64,000 bases of DNA from assembly GCF_000211815.1 (NCBI RefSeq), contig NZ_GL890825.1, forward strand, positions 293,386-357,385, given 5' to 3'. Of the stretch, positions 27,062-34,571 are shown piece by piece. Below the pieces are notes generated by a model. That model saw only the letters and a list, made by a program, of their open reading frames with translations, ran no database searches and was not told where the DNA came from. The first letter of the stretch is position 1; every line of letters begins with the position of its first letter. Origin of the DNA: Moorena producens 3L. GTDB taxonomy: Bacteria > Cyanobacteriota > Cyanobacteriia > Cyanobacteriales > Coleofasciculaceae. A program made the position numbers and the translations under genes.

Positions 27062-28036
27062 ATGTCACCAGCAAAAAACAGAACCTTTAGTCTCGACTTT
27101 GAAAAGCCACTGGTTGAGCTGGAAAAACGAATTAAGCAAATTCGGGAACTCGCAGAGGAAAACAATGTCGATGTTTCTGACCAAATCCGCCAACTCGAGA
27201 CAAGAGCAATCCAACTGCGTCAGGAAATTTTCAATAGTTTATCACCAGGGCAACGGCTACAGCTAGCCCGTCACCCTAGGCGTCCAAGTACCCTCGATTA
27301 TATTCAGGCAATTACTGATCAGTGGTTTGAGTTGCATGGCGATCGCGGTGGTTATGATGACCCAGCCCTAGTAGGAGGGATTGGCTCTTTGGCGGGTCGT
27401 GCTGTGGTAATATTAGGACATCAAAAAGGTCGGGATACTAAAGATAATGTAGCTCGCAACTTCGGGATGGCTTCCCCTGGGGGCTACCGTAAAGCGATGC
27501 GGCTGATGGAACACGCTAATCGCTTTGGTATGCCGGTTTTGACCTTTATTGATACCCCTGGTGCTTGGGCTGGTGTGAAGGCGGAAGAACTCGGACAAGG
27601 AGAAGCGATCGCTTATAACCTCCGAGAAATGTTTCGTCTGGATGTCCCCATTATGTGTACAGTTATTGGTGAAGGAGGTTCCGGCGGTGCTTTGGGAATT
27701 GGTGTTGGTGATCGGGTTTTGATGTTTGAAAACGCTGTCTACACTGTAGCTAGCCCAGAAGCTTGTGCCGCCATCCTTTGGAAAGATGCTAGCCAAGGAC
27801 AGCAGGCAGCAGCAGCGTTAAAGATTACCGCTTGGGACCTCAAAGAATTAGGGATTATTGACAAAGTTTTATCGGAACCCATAGGGGGAGCTCATGGGGA
27901 TCCCTTGGCAGCAGCCTCTATCCTCAAAGATGCCCTCTTGGAAAACCTGGCAGAACTAACTCAATTAACGGCTCAACAGCGCCGGGATTTGCGCTATCAG
28001 AAGTTCCGAAATATGGGTATTTTTGTAGAAAGTTAG
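27062..28036 (+). CDS. accA: Acetyl-CoA carboxylase carboxyltransferase subunit alpha
   Basis: A 324-residue subunit of the carboxyltransferase that, with AccD, transfers CO2 from carboxybiotin to acetyl-CoA to make malonyl-CoA. It aligns over its full usual length: FDFEKPL-like N-terminus, QLARHPRRPSTLDYIQAITDQWFELHGDRGGYDDPALVGG, GHQKGRDTKDNVARNFGMASPGGYRKAMRLMEHA, PVLTFIDTPGAWAGVKAEELGQGEAIA, and GEGGSGGALGIGVGDRVLMFENAVYTVASPEACAAILWKDA. The GSGGALGIG loop forms the oxyanion site. It supplies malonyl-CoA for fatty acids and, incidentally, for the nearby olefin synthase. The genes for AccB, C and D are not in the window. Confidence 0.97.
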   Translation: MSPAKNRTFSLDFEKPLVELEKRIKQIRELAEENNVDVSDQIRQLETRAIQLRQEIFNSLSPGQRLQLARHPRRPSTLDYIQAITDQWFELHGDRGGYDDPALVGGIGSLAGRAVVILGHQKGRDTKDNVARNFGMASPGGYRKAMRLMEHANRFGMPVLTFIDTPGAWAGVKAEELGQGEAIAYNLREMFRLDVPIMCTVIGEGGSGGALGIGVGDRVLMFENAVYTVASPEACAAILWKDASQGQQAAAALKITAWDLKELGIIDKVLSEPIGGAHGDPLAAASILKDALLENLAELTQLTAQQRRDLRYQKFRNMGIFVES

Positions 28037-28394
28037 TCTTGAAGGAGTGAACAGGTAAAGGGGCCAGATGTATATCTGCCAAGTGGCCAAGGCGTTGCTG
28101 CTCAACTGTTGATGATCTCAAGTATAGTTAGGTTCGTTAGCAATTACAGCTACCAACTTAAGGCGTGACAAGTGATATAGCTATATATAGCAAGGGGCTC
28201 ATCCTCTGGGGCATTGAGCTAATCATGCTTGCCATTTTCTCCGATGTTTACCTTGGTAGCCCAATTACCAATTACCCTATCCCGATTTTTCTATCGTCAA
28301 AGTTTATTATTGACAGCCCACTTGGTAGCTCAATAGTTTGCCGATGATGATACAATTAACAAATGTTCACAATATTCTAAGGTAGTTAGTCAGT

Positions 28395-28670
28395 TTGCTA
28401 AACAATTTCGGACACACCGAAAACCTAGCTGTGCCTTTGGAGATTAACTGCCCTAAGGGCGTGTCTATAATCTCGGTGCCTAACCAACTCACTAAACCTA
28501 AGCTTAATTCGACTGGGTCAACCTCTGGTGACCTGGTAGCTGACCTAGCGAATTTAAAGCTAGCAGATTTAAACCAAATACCTGCCTTATGTGGGCATTT
28601 GCTTCGGAGCAATCCTGAGTTTTATCCAGACCGTAGAGAAGCATTTGTAACAAAATCTTGTAAAATTTGA
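28395..28670 (+). CDS. Possible small protein translationally coupled to an SDR gene
   Basis: A 91-residue ORF that I do not recognise, starting at TTG 28395. Its stop TGA overlaps the ATG of the following SDR gene in the arrangement TGATG, which is typical of coupled genes. The second half (SGDLVADLANLKLADLNQIPALCGHLLRSNPEFYPDRREAF) looks protein-like with amphipathic helices. A competing ORF lies on the opposite strand, there is no good ribosome site at the TTG, and the gap also holds a taagggcgtgtctat word related to MITE ends. Real gene or chance reading are both possible. The rest of 28037-28394 shows nothing definite. Confidence 0.35.
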   Translation: MLNNFGHTENLAVPLEINCPKGVSIISVPNQLTKPKLNSTGSTSGDLVADLANLKLADLNQIPALCGHLLRSNPEFYPDRREAFVTKSCKI

Positions 28671-29398
28671 TGACATCGACGACTGTGGAGCGACGCGCCA
28701 TAATTACTGGGGCGAGTAGTGGTATTGGCAAGGAAACAGCTTTAGCCTTTGCTAAGGCAGGAATCGATGTAGCCTTAGTCAGCCGTTCCCGGAAGAACTT
28801 AGAGATGGTTGCTGCTGCTGCTAGGGCGGCTGGGGTGGAAGCTAAGGTTTATCCATTTGATTTAGCTGAGCTGGAGCAGGTTAGATCTTGGATAGAAGAA
28901 ATCACAACAGATTTTGCTCCGATCACTATTCTCGTCAATAATGCGGGAATGGCTTACACTAGATATCTCAGTGAGACACCGCTATCAGATTGGCAGCGCT
29001 TAATTGACCTTAATCTGACCAGTGTGTTTCAGTGCATCCAGGGGGTTCTGCCTGCTATGCGTGCCCAGCACCAAGGCACGATCATTAACGTGGCATCAAT
29101 TGCTGCTAAGCAACCCTTGCCGGAATGGGGGGCTTACAGCGTTAGTAAGGCAGGTATGATTGCCCTGTCCAAGACTCTAGCAGCGGAGGAAAGCCGCCAT
29201 GGTATCCGGGTAGTAAGCATTTGTCCAGGTGCAGTCAATACCCCTTTATGGGATGCAGATACAGTTCAGGTGCAATTAAATCGGTCAGGGATGTTGACCC
29301 CAGAAATTGTTGCCCAGTCAATTTTGCACACCGTCCAGCTACCACAACAGGCTGTGATCGAGTCGTTGACTCTGATGCCCAGTGCCGGGATTCTTTAG
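28670..29398 (+). CDS. SDR-family oxidoreductase (FabG-like)
   Basis: A 242-residue classical short-chain dehydrogenase/reductase. The nucleotide site is TGASSGIGKETALAFAKAG; ITILVNNAGMAYTRYL follows; the catalytic Ser is in VASIAAKQ and the YxxxK motif in AYSVSKAGMIALSK is intact. After it comes PGAVNTPLWD. The substrate is not determined by these motifs; many cyanobacterial relatives are annotated as 3-oxoacyl-ACP reductase-like. The start is the ATG at 28670 rather than the TTG one codon upstream. It overlaps the stop of a possible small ORF and precedes folE on the same strand with a 120-base gap. Confidence 0.92.
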   Translation: MTSTTVERRAIITGASSGIGKETALAFAKAGIDVALVSRSRKNLEMVAAAARAAGVEAKVYPFDLAELEQVRSWIEEITTDFAPITILVNNAGMAYTRYLSETPLSDWQRLIDLNLTSVFQCIQGVLPAMRAQHQGTIINVASIAAKQPLPEWGAYSVSKAGMIALSKTLAAEESRHGIRVVSICPGAVNTPLWDADTVQVQLNRSGMLTPEIVAQSILHTVQLPQQAVIESLTLMPSAGIL

Positions 29399-29519
29399 GG
29401 TATAGGTAATAATAGCACACTTTTGGTTAACTGAAAGGTTATTGCTGTGTCAATTTAACCTGTCCCTATGGTCTGGCAATATCAAGTTCATTTTTGTTTA
29501 CAATCTAATCAGATTAATC

Positions 29520-30242
29520 ATGACTATTGCTTCTTCCAATGGTTTCAAGCGTGTTGAATCTGTTTCAACTGCTAAAAGTATCAATGGTAATGAGAACAAT
29601 CAGCTAGAGACCCGTCCTGACCGCAATACCCAGAATGGTCACCAGCCCAATTTACAACCTCCTTTGGAAGAACTGAACCAGGAGATGATCAACGCTGTAA
29701 GCACTATATTATTGGGTGTTGGTGAAGACCCGCAACGAGAGGGACTGCTCAAAACCCCTAAGCGGGTAGTCGAGGCAATGCGATTCTTGACTGGTGGTTA
29801 CAACCAGTCTTTAGAGGCAATAGTCAACGGGGCAATTTTTGACGAAGGTCACAATGAAATGGTACTCGTCCGGGATATCAATTTCTTTAGCCTCTGTGAA
29901 CACCACATGTTGCCATTTATGGGTAAGGCTCACGTCGCCTATATCCCTAACCAAAAAGTGGTAGGACTGAGTAAAATAGCCCGTGTGGTCGAGATGTATG
30001 CACGGCGACTGCAAGTCCAGGAACGGCTGACTCGCCAGATTGCCGAAGCCATTCAAGCTGTCCTAGATCCCAAGGGTGTGGCTGTGGTTATGGAAGCTAC
30101 CCATATGTGCATGGTGATGCGCGGTGTGCAAAAACCAGGGTCTTGGACCGCCACCAGTGCGATGGTCGGGATTTTTCAAGAGGATCAAAAAACTCGTGAG
30201 GAATTTCTAAACCTAATTCGTCATCAGCCGAATTTCTTTTAG
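29520..30242 (+). CDS. folE: GTP cyclohydrolase I
   Basis: A 240-residue enzyme converting GTP to 7,8-dihydroneopterin triphosphate, first step of tetrahydrofolate and pterin synthesis. A variable N-terminal tail of about 60 residues (rich in Asn and Gln) precedes the conserved core: ILLGVGEDPQREGLLKTPKRVVEAMRFLTGGY, FFSLCEHHMLPFMGKAHVAYIPNQKVVGLSKIARVVEMYARRLQVQERLT and EATHMCMVMRGVQKPGSWTATSAM. The Zn ligands Cys and His of SLCEHH and the Cys of HMCM are present. The ATG at 29520 is chosen; the ORF is open upstream but the extra 26 residues are not conserved-looking. Homodecamer in the cytoplasm. Confidence 0.96.
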   Translation: MTIASSNGFKRVESVSTAKSINGNENNQLETRPDRNTQNGHQPNLQPPLEELNQEMINAVSTILLGVGEDPQREGLLKTPKRVVEAMRFLTGGYNQSLEAIVNGAIFDEGHNEMVLVRDINFFSLCEHHMLPFMGKAHVAYIPNQKVVGLSKIARVVEMYARRLQVQERLTRQIAEAIQAVLDPKGVAVVMEATHMCMVMRGVQKPGSWTATSAMVGIFQEDQKTREEFLNLIRHQPNFF

Positions 30243-30419
30243 GGGTTTGACTTAAACGGTTAACTAATCCTACTCAAAAAGTCATTAGTCATTAGTGATT
30301 AGAACTCTGGGAAAATTAACGTTTAGCTCAGACATGACAAGGAGTAGAGGCATGATTTTCACCAGAGTTCTATTAGTCCAATGTGAACAACATACATTAG
30401 TAACTGTAGTTACTGATGA

Positions 30420-30601
30420 CAGATGGTAAGCTATAGCGCGTGTCGCGTATCAGCTAATGCGCTACGCGCACGCTACGCGAACAGCGAAAGGCCTTTCGCC
30501 ACGCTACCGGAACAGTTTATGCCCATAGCGCACGCTACACCGAACAGCTTTTGAATAAAATAAGCTGACGGCTGATAGCTGACGGCTGAATGCTTACGAC
30601 A
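30420..30601. repeat. Composite repeat with TTCGCGTAGCG palindromes
   Basis: From gtaagct (30427) to ctgaatgcttacg (30585-30597) this block contains cgcgtgtcgcgtatcagctaatgcgctacgcgcacgctacgcgaacagcgaaaggcctttcgccacgct-type palindromes, then ttttgaataaaataagctgacgg and gctgatagctgacgg heptamers. A largely reverse-oriented version occurs at 51400-51615 and a shorter one at 59830-59970, so it is one dispersed composite family with variable internal parts. Confidence 0.85.
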
Positions 30602-30633
30602 GATGAGTAATGACTAATGACTTACCTTAGCCA

Positions 30634-30831
30634 CTAGTTAACAACATCCTCCCTAATAGTCTCCACATCAAACATAATGGAAAATTTTGCCTCAGGCATC
30701 ATCTGCTTTAAAACTCGTAGATGTTCTTCAGCATTGCCGCGCCGTCTGAATCGGCCAACGGTGATATTGCTGAGCTTGGGTTGCAAAAGGACAATGATCC
30801 AGGGATTGAGCTTTTCTCTATAATTCAACAT
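30634..30831 (-). CDS. Small conserved cyanobacterial protein, unknown
   Basis: A 65-residue protein: NPWIIVLLQPKLSNITVGRFRRRGNAEEHLRVLKQMMPEAKFSIMFD. The pattern of a beta strand, Arg-rich turn (RFRRRGNAEEHL), helix and final strand (FSIMFD) matches a small protein type that I recall as common next to unrelated genes in filamentous cyanobacteria; function is unknown. The ATG at 30831 has AAGGAAAA upstream, a plausible ribosome site. No membrane segment. It sits alone beside repeats. Confidence 0.6.
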   Translation of the reverse strand: MLNYREKLNPWIIVLLQPKLSNITVGRFRRRGNAEEHLRVLKQMMPEAKFSIMFDVETIREDVVN

Positions 30832-31008
30832 AGGTTTTCCTTATAGGTTTTCCTTGAGACACTTGAATTTGGAGCCAAATTAGCTTCCACTACCATCAGC
30901 GACCCATCTTAGACGTTGGGAAGCTCGTACCATGGGGTAACCCATGTGCGGACGCTTACTTAGGGAAACAGCCCCTCATCATGAGCGGGCAGGATTGATG
31001 ACCGGGTT

Positions 31009-31028
31009 ATTAGTACATATGTACTAAT
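31009..31028. promoter_or_regulatory. 20-bp perfect palindrome
   Basis: attagtacatatgtactaat is fully self-complementary. It lies upstream of a TATAAT box (31106-31111) in front of the IS605-like remnant. It could be a regulator binding site or part of a transposon end hairpin; nothing distinguishes these. Confidence 0.6.
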
Positions 31029-31079
31029 TTGGGGGTGAAATTGAACGCAGCCTGACAGTTCTGCTGATTTTTTGTCTAA

Positions 31080-31370
31080 TTCTTCTCACTTTTTGTCTAA
31101 TCAGTTATAATAGACGAGCAAGTAATGGTGAATTAAAGTCTATTAAAGTTGATGACCAAAGCCGAAAATGCACTGGTTAAGGACAGTGGAAATCAAACCT
31201 CCTGTGGATAAAGCAATCAAAATCAGAAATTTGACGGTGGGGCATCCCGTCAGAAGTAAAGCTTGCCTTATACCCGAACACGGAAGCGTTTCTGTAAGGA
31301 AATAGCGATGGCTGGGGTTGGCGAGAAGCCTACACCTATCGATAGAGAGGTTTGGTAAATGTCACCGTAA
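31080..31370 (+). mobile_element. Internally deleted IS605-like (tnpB) remnant
   Basis: A TATAAT box at 31106-31111 is followed after about 60 bases by a short frame (31168-31305) encoding MHWLRTVEIKPPVDKAIKIR then NLTVGHPVRSKACLIPEHGS and a stop; the TVGHP...A...E...SV pattern is how TnpB proteins of IS200/IS605 relatives often end. Two stops precede it, so the body of tnpB is gone. Downstream, gaagcctacacctatcgatagagaggt (31331-31357) can form a subterminal hairpin of the kind that marks the right end and overlaps the guide-RNA scaffold. I infer a deletion derivative; ends are not proven. Confidence 0.4.
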
Positions 31371-31374
31371 TTAG

Positions 31375-31644
31375 TTGCGGGTTAGATTGCCCTGATGAGG
31401 CAAGTCTGCAGGTGTTGAAGCGGCTTACTTTCGATTGCGCGATGATTTGCCTCTAGCTTGGCATAGCTTGGGGAATATTAGCTGTTTGGTGCAAACATTT
31501 TACAGAAAATTTATCTACGGTATGGTTAGTGGTAAGGTATTTTACTGAACTAGCTAATAACCCTATGTGAGGTCGCCAAACTGCTTGCTGCTGTCTGGCA
31601 AACAAGAAAAGGGCAGAAAACAAAGTTAACTGCCCTATTTTAAT
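31375..31644 (+). ncRNA. Candidate small RNA ending in an intrinsic terminator
   Basis: This stretch has no ORF but has several local stems, for example ttgcc...ggcaa at 31389-31405, and ends in a strong terminator at 31610-31644. With an upstream TATAAT-type box some 265 bases before it, transcription through the region is plausible. It does not match tmRNA, RNase P RNA or SRP RNA motifs that I can recall. It might be the tail of the transposon transcript or an independent RNA; the identity is unknown. Confidence 0.3.
31610..31644 (+). terminator. Rho-independent terminator
   Basis: The arms agggcag (31610-31616) and ctgccct (31630-31636) are perfectly complementary, with a 13-base A-rich loop, and are followed by attttaatt. 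This is a textbook intrinsic terminator on the plus strand and is well placed to end a transcript crossing 31100-31600. Confidence 0.75.
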
Positions 31645-31645
31645 T

Positions 31646-31735
31646 AGGGCTTACGCAATTTAGCCATCGACACAGGACATGTAGGTTTTAGAGGGTAACA
31701 ATAACACTACATGTAGAGTTCATCCGCAAGCCCTA
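31646..31735. mobile_element. Short hairpin MITE
   Basis: About 90 bases bounded by inverted ends agggcttacgca and (reverse) tgcgcaagccct-like ccgcaagccct, with inner inverted words acatgtag (31678-31685) and ctacatgt (31708-31715). The terminal word agggcttacgc is familiar from cyanobacterial miniature elements. It separates the terminator from the XRE regulator gene. No coding sequence. Confidence 0.6.
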
Positions 31736-31779
31736 TTTAAGCAAACCGTTCAAGTTTTCTTGAACAATAACAATTTATT

Positions 31780-32010
31780 ATGAAAAGCCAAGAAGATCAA
31801 CCTCTAACCCTGGTAAAACTCAGGGAACATGTCAATCTGACTCAAATGAAATTAGCCATTGCTGTTGGTGTCAGCATTACGACGATTAGTGACTGGGAAA
31901 ATGGCAAAGCCGAACCACGTTTAAAGCACGTCAGGCTCCTGATTGAAATACTGGGTTGTTCTTTCGAGGAACTTTGTGAAGCCTTTGACCAAGCAAAACA
32001 ACGTCGTTAG
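31780..32010 (+). CDS. XRE-family helix-turn-helix regulator
   Basis: A 76-residue protein consisting of one HTH_3 domain: LVKLREHVNLTQMKLAIAVGVSITTISDWENGKAEPRLKHVRLLIEILGCSFEELCEAF. The TQMKLAIAVGVSITTISDWENG stretch is the helix-turn-helix, ending in the WENG recognition turn. Such small regulators accompany mobile elements, toxin-antitoxin pairs and stand-alone loci; no toxin partner is seen here, only repeats and the IS607 element on the other strand. ATG at 31780; no strong ribosome site. Confidence 0.85.
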   Translation: MKSQEDQPLTLVKLREHVNLTQMKLAIAVGVSITTISDWENGKAEPRLKHVRLLIEILGCSFEELCEAFDQAKQRR

Positions 32011-32029
32011 TAAAGCGACGGGTGCGCGG

Positions 32030-32190
32030 TCAAAGGGAGCCAGTGTGTTCAAAGGGAGCCAGTGCGGTCTTGAGGGGGACTCCCAAGACCGCACTGCATC
32101 CGATCTCCCGACTCCGATCTCCCGACTCCGATCTCCCGACTCTCATTAACCCAGGACTTTCTACCTCACCCAATTGAGAACTGCTATTAT
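32030..32190. repeat. Mixed repeats: GCGGTCTTGGGGG family, 14-nt array, CAATTGAGAACTGC word
   Basis: Contains caaagggagccagtg twice, tgcggtcttgagggggactcccaagaccgcactgc (a hairpin of the repeat family also at 40.1 kb, 51.45 kb and inside the OmpA-like gene), three copies of the 14-nt unit gatctcccgactcc, and tacctcacccaattgagaactgcta (32162-32186), identical in core to 38485-38512. Confidence 0.85.
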
Positions 32191-32331
32191 ATATAAACCT
32201 ATATATATACATAGGGAGACTCTTAAACCGGGAGAAATTGGGACAAGCCCGTACAATCCGGTCAAGGTGCATTTTATTGTTGTCTAAGTGAGGAGTGGTC
32301 ATACAGTAATTGGAGTTAAACCTGCCACTCA

Positions 32332-33804
32332 CTATTTAGACGTTCCTGACATCCCGGCCAGGAGCTGCTTGAAAGTCTGAGTTTTAGTATGTTTAGAGTC
32401 AAGCCATCCAAGCTCGACTGCATTAGCTAAACTCAGTCCCAACCCTTTCAAGTAACGCGCAGTACGACGCAACAACACTGCCTGAACCTCAGCCCTCGAA
32501 GAGAACCGAGAAATTTCGAAGTCCGTACCCCGAGCAAGGATGTTTTTGGCAGCATTGTGGTCAGCCTGCAACACGACCCCATCAAATCCGGTAAAATTGT
32601 CCCCAGTCCTTTTCCCTAATAGGGTTCCATTCCTAGAGTCAATTTGCGACGTGTAGCTAGGCTGAACTTCCGTGACAACCGATCCAGTCCAATTAGCCCA
32701 TTTTTGTAAGGAATCTCGCATCAGTCCAATCATCCAGCTATTAAGCTTGCGAGACATGGCCTTGGACTGGCGCTTATTCGTAATTGGTTGTGTTAAATCT
32801 TCTGCAAAAACTTTTAATGCTTTTCCTCCAAGTAGTGACTTGGAGGCTTGGCCAATAACGGCGAGTATTTCACCAAGGTCTTTCCTGTAACGGCGGTTCT
32901 CAGTCTTTCTGCCAAGATTGTTCTCCAGGATTCGAGCAGACTTAGCCGGATCAATTTCTTCCAGCTTTCTGTGCAGTGCCCAAAGTTTTCCTCGGTTCCG
33001 GTTTTTTGCGCATATTCGATCTGATTTCTTTGACGCCAACCTGCCCAGACCTTTGCCATGAGCTTTCCCTTCCGAATCAAAGAAAGCCTCTGTGTACCCC
33101 TTATCAATTCCGATAGATGGACGCTCCAAAGGAACGTCAACTCTTCCATGATCTACCAGAAAATGAACTTCAAAACGCTGAAGCAACTGGTTGTGAATTA
33201 GTCGGATCTGCCCTTTGATCTTGCGGTTAGATCTGACTAGTACCTTGTTCCTTTTTCCTCTCTTGAGACCAGCTAATTCCAGTTGGTAGGTGTTTCGAGA
33301 TACTCTCTTACACTTGTAGCCGCCTTGTTGGTAGACTATTTTATTTCGGATCCAAGAATGCCCTCTTTGGTACTCCTTTCTGACCAACCTATGGAGCAGT
33401 GGACTGTCCATGAAAGCCAAGGTCTTCAGTTGTAGGCATTGGTCTTTCCTGACCTTTAGATTGGCTTTTCCAGGAAACCTTTTATAAACCTTTTTGACAA
33501 CAGCATCAATTGAGGCCGCTTGTTGAGCAGTGATAGCTTTTGCCACATCACTGACCGTCCATTCCATCAATTTAGAAGGCAGACCTAGTGAATCAGGAGT
33601 CCTGAAGGTTCTGACCTCGGGGTAGGACTTTTTCCAGTCGATTCCCCAGTGATTGATACTCCCTAATTTGTGATCAGATTCAGACCTAACAATCCCAAGG
33701 TTTTTCATAGTCGCTAGCAACTCATTTTCAACCGACTTGGTCATCCCCACTACGGGGACAATTTGAGTCGATATTTTCTTGTTTGTTGTTGACTGCTTTG
33801 GCAT
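32332..33804 (-). CDS. tnpB: TnpB RNA-guided endonuclease, zinc ribbon absent
   Basis: A 490-residue TnpB, longer than the usual 370-420. The RuvC triad is intact: Asp234 (SIGIDKGYTEAF), Glu335 (VFAEDLTQ) and Asp415 (QADHNAAKNIL). TnpB nucleases use a transposon-derived guide RNA to cut empty target sites and retain the element. The zinc ribbon normally lying between the last two motifs is missing its Cys: the region reads PSYTSQIDSRNGTLLGKRTG then DNFTGFDGVVLQAD instead of carrying two CxxC pairs. I recall that a subgroup of cyanobacterial TnpB proteins has this Cys-less form. ATG at 33804. Located directly after the recombinase gene. Confidence 0.88.
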   Translation of the reverse strand: MPKQSTTNKKISTQIVPVVGMTKSVENELLATMKNLGIVRSESDHKLGSINHWGIDWKKSYPEVRTFRTPDSLGLPSKLMEWTVSDVAKAITAQQAASIDAVVKKVYKRFPGKANLKVRKDQCLQLKTLAFMDSPLLHRLVRKEYQRGHSWIRNKIVYQQGGYKCKRVSRNTYQLELAGLKRGKRNKVLVRSNRKIKGQIRLIHNQLLQRFEVHFLVDHGRVDVPLERPSIGIDKGYTEAFFDSEGKAHGKGLGRLASKKSDRICAKNRNRGKLWALHRKLEEIDPAKSARILENNLGRKTENRRYRKDLGEILAVIGQASKSLLGGKALKVFAEDLTQPITNKRQSKAMSRKLNSWMIGLMRDSLQKWANWTGSVVTEVQPSYTSQIDSRNGTLLGKRTGDNFTGFDGVVLQADHNAAKNILARGTDFEISRFSSRAEVQAVLLRRTARYLKGLGLSLANAVELGWLDSKHTKTQTFKQLLAGMSGTSK

Positions 33805-33833
33805 CGTTAGGTCTTTGTCGTCTTACGTCTATT

Positions 33834-34430
33834 TTATCCTAATTTGTCTAATCTGTCTACTTCTTTGACGGTATTTTTTATTTCTTTTTCGTACCGACGA
33901 AGGAAGTAGAGCTTAGAGCTGAAGCAATGCATTATGGACATAAAATCATCGATCAGTTCCTGTTGAGGAGACTTATAGGTGTGATTCAATACTATGATTT
34001 GGCATTTGTGCAGGGAACAAAACCACTCCACGAAATCAAAACCAAATCGGCATAGTCGATCTTTGTGAGCAACGACTATGGTCTTTATCTGTGAACCAGC
34101 AACCTTTTCCATTAACTGGATGAACTTACGTCTCTTGAAATTTAATCCAGAACCGTACTCTGAGTAGCACCGACACTCTGGATAACACTGCCCCAAGTAC
34201 TCAACCTGAGACGCAAGATCATCCGACTGAGACCTGGTAGACACTCGGGCATAGAGAATAACGGAACGTGAATCCTCTCCGTCTACTAAGCGCTCAATGG
34301 AACTGGCCAAATAGCGTCGGTGCCCGCCGGGAGACCTAATACATTCAATCTTGCCTGCGTCTGCCCATCTAGATAAAGTCTTTGAGTTATAGCCATATCT
34401 ATCTTGGGCTTCTATGGGAGTGAGATCCAT
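33834..34430 (-). CDS. tnpA: IS607 family serine recombinase (TnpA)
   Basis: A 198-residue transposase. The N-terminal MerR-like helix-turn-helix (about 1-50) reads LTPIEAQDRYGYNSKTLSRWADAGKIECIRSPGGHRRY. The serine recombinase catalytic domain follows: VILYARVSTRSQSDDLASQ with nucleophile Ser64, then VVAHKDRLCRFGFDFVEW containing the catalytic Arg residues (DRLCRFG). The C-terminus ends in a charged helix. This domain order is specific to IS607 transposases, unlike resolvases where the HTH is C-terminal. ATG at 34430. Upstream lies a short gap and the tail of a convergently oriented xylanase gene. Confidence 0.92.
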   Translation of the reverse strand: MDLTPIEAQDRYGYNSKTLSRWADAGKIECIRSPGGHRRYLASSIERLVDGEDSRSVILYARVSTRSQSDDLASQVEYLGQCYPECRCYSEYGSGLNFKRRKFIQLMEKVAGSQIKTIVVAHKDRLCRFGFDFVEWFCSLHKCQIIVLNHTYKSPQQELIDDFMSIMHCFSSKLYFLRRYEKEIKNTVKEVDRLDKLG

Positions 34431-34571
34431 AGGATGTCTAATTGATACCGATATATCCTATATTATCCCATTTTTAAGGGGTCTGAACGTGAGGCTACAT
34501 AGGCGTGAAAATGAACCATTAACCCAATTGATATCTCAGCTGAAAGTTAATTTCCCCAAAGGTCTAATGAT

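Larger units (their letters stand above)
32200..34450 (-). mobile_element. IS607-type element (serine recombinase + TnpB)
   Basis: Two adjacent minus-strand genes, a MerR-HTH serine recombinase and a tnpB, in the order and spacing (29 bases) of IS607 elements. The approximately 130 bases after the tnpB stop (32200-32331) would hold the right end and the guide-RNA (omega RNA) scaffold. Exact ends could not be set: IS607 makes no clear inverted repeats or target duplication. Both genes are intact, so the element may be active. Confidence 0.85.

Noticed and set aside
28050..28130. tRNA-like words (gccaagtggccaaggcg, ctgctcaac, taggttcg)
   Set aside because: No acceptor stem closure, no complementary T-arm and no proper anticodon stem; probably chance or a very decayed fragment.
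31385..31425. CTGATGAG followed by GAAG, reminiscent of a hammerhead ribozyme core
   Set aside because: The sequence between does not form a proper stem II placed directly before GAAA, and no matching stems I and III are visible.
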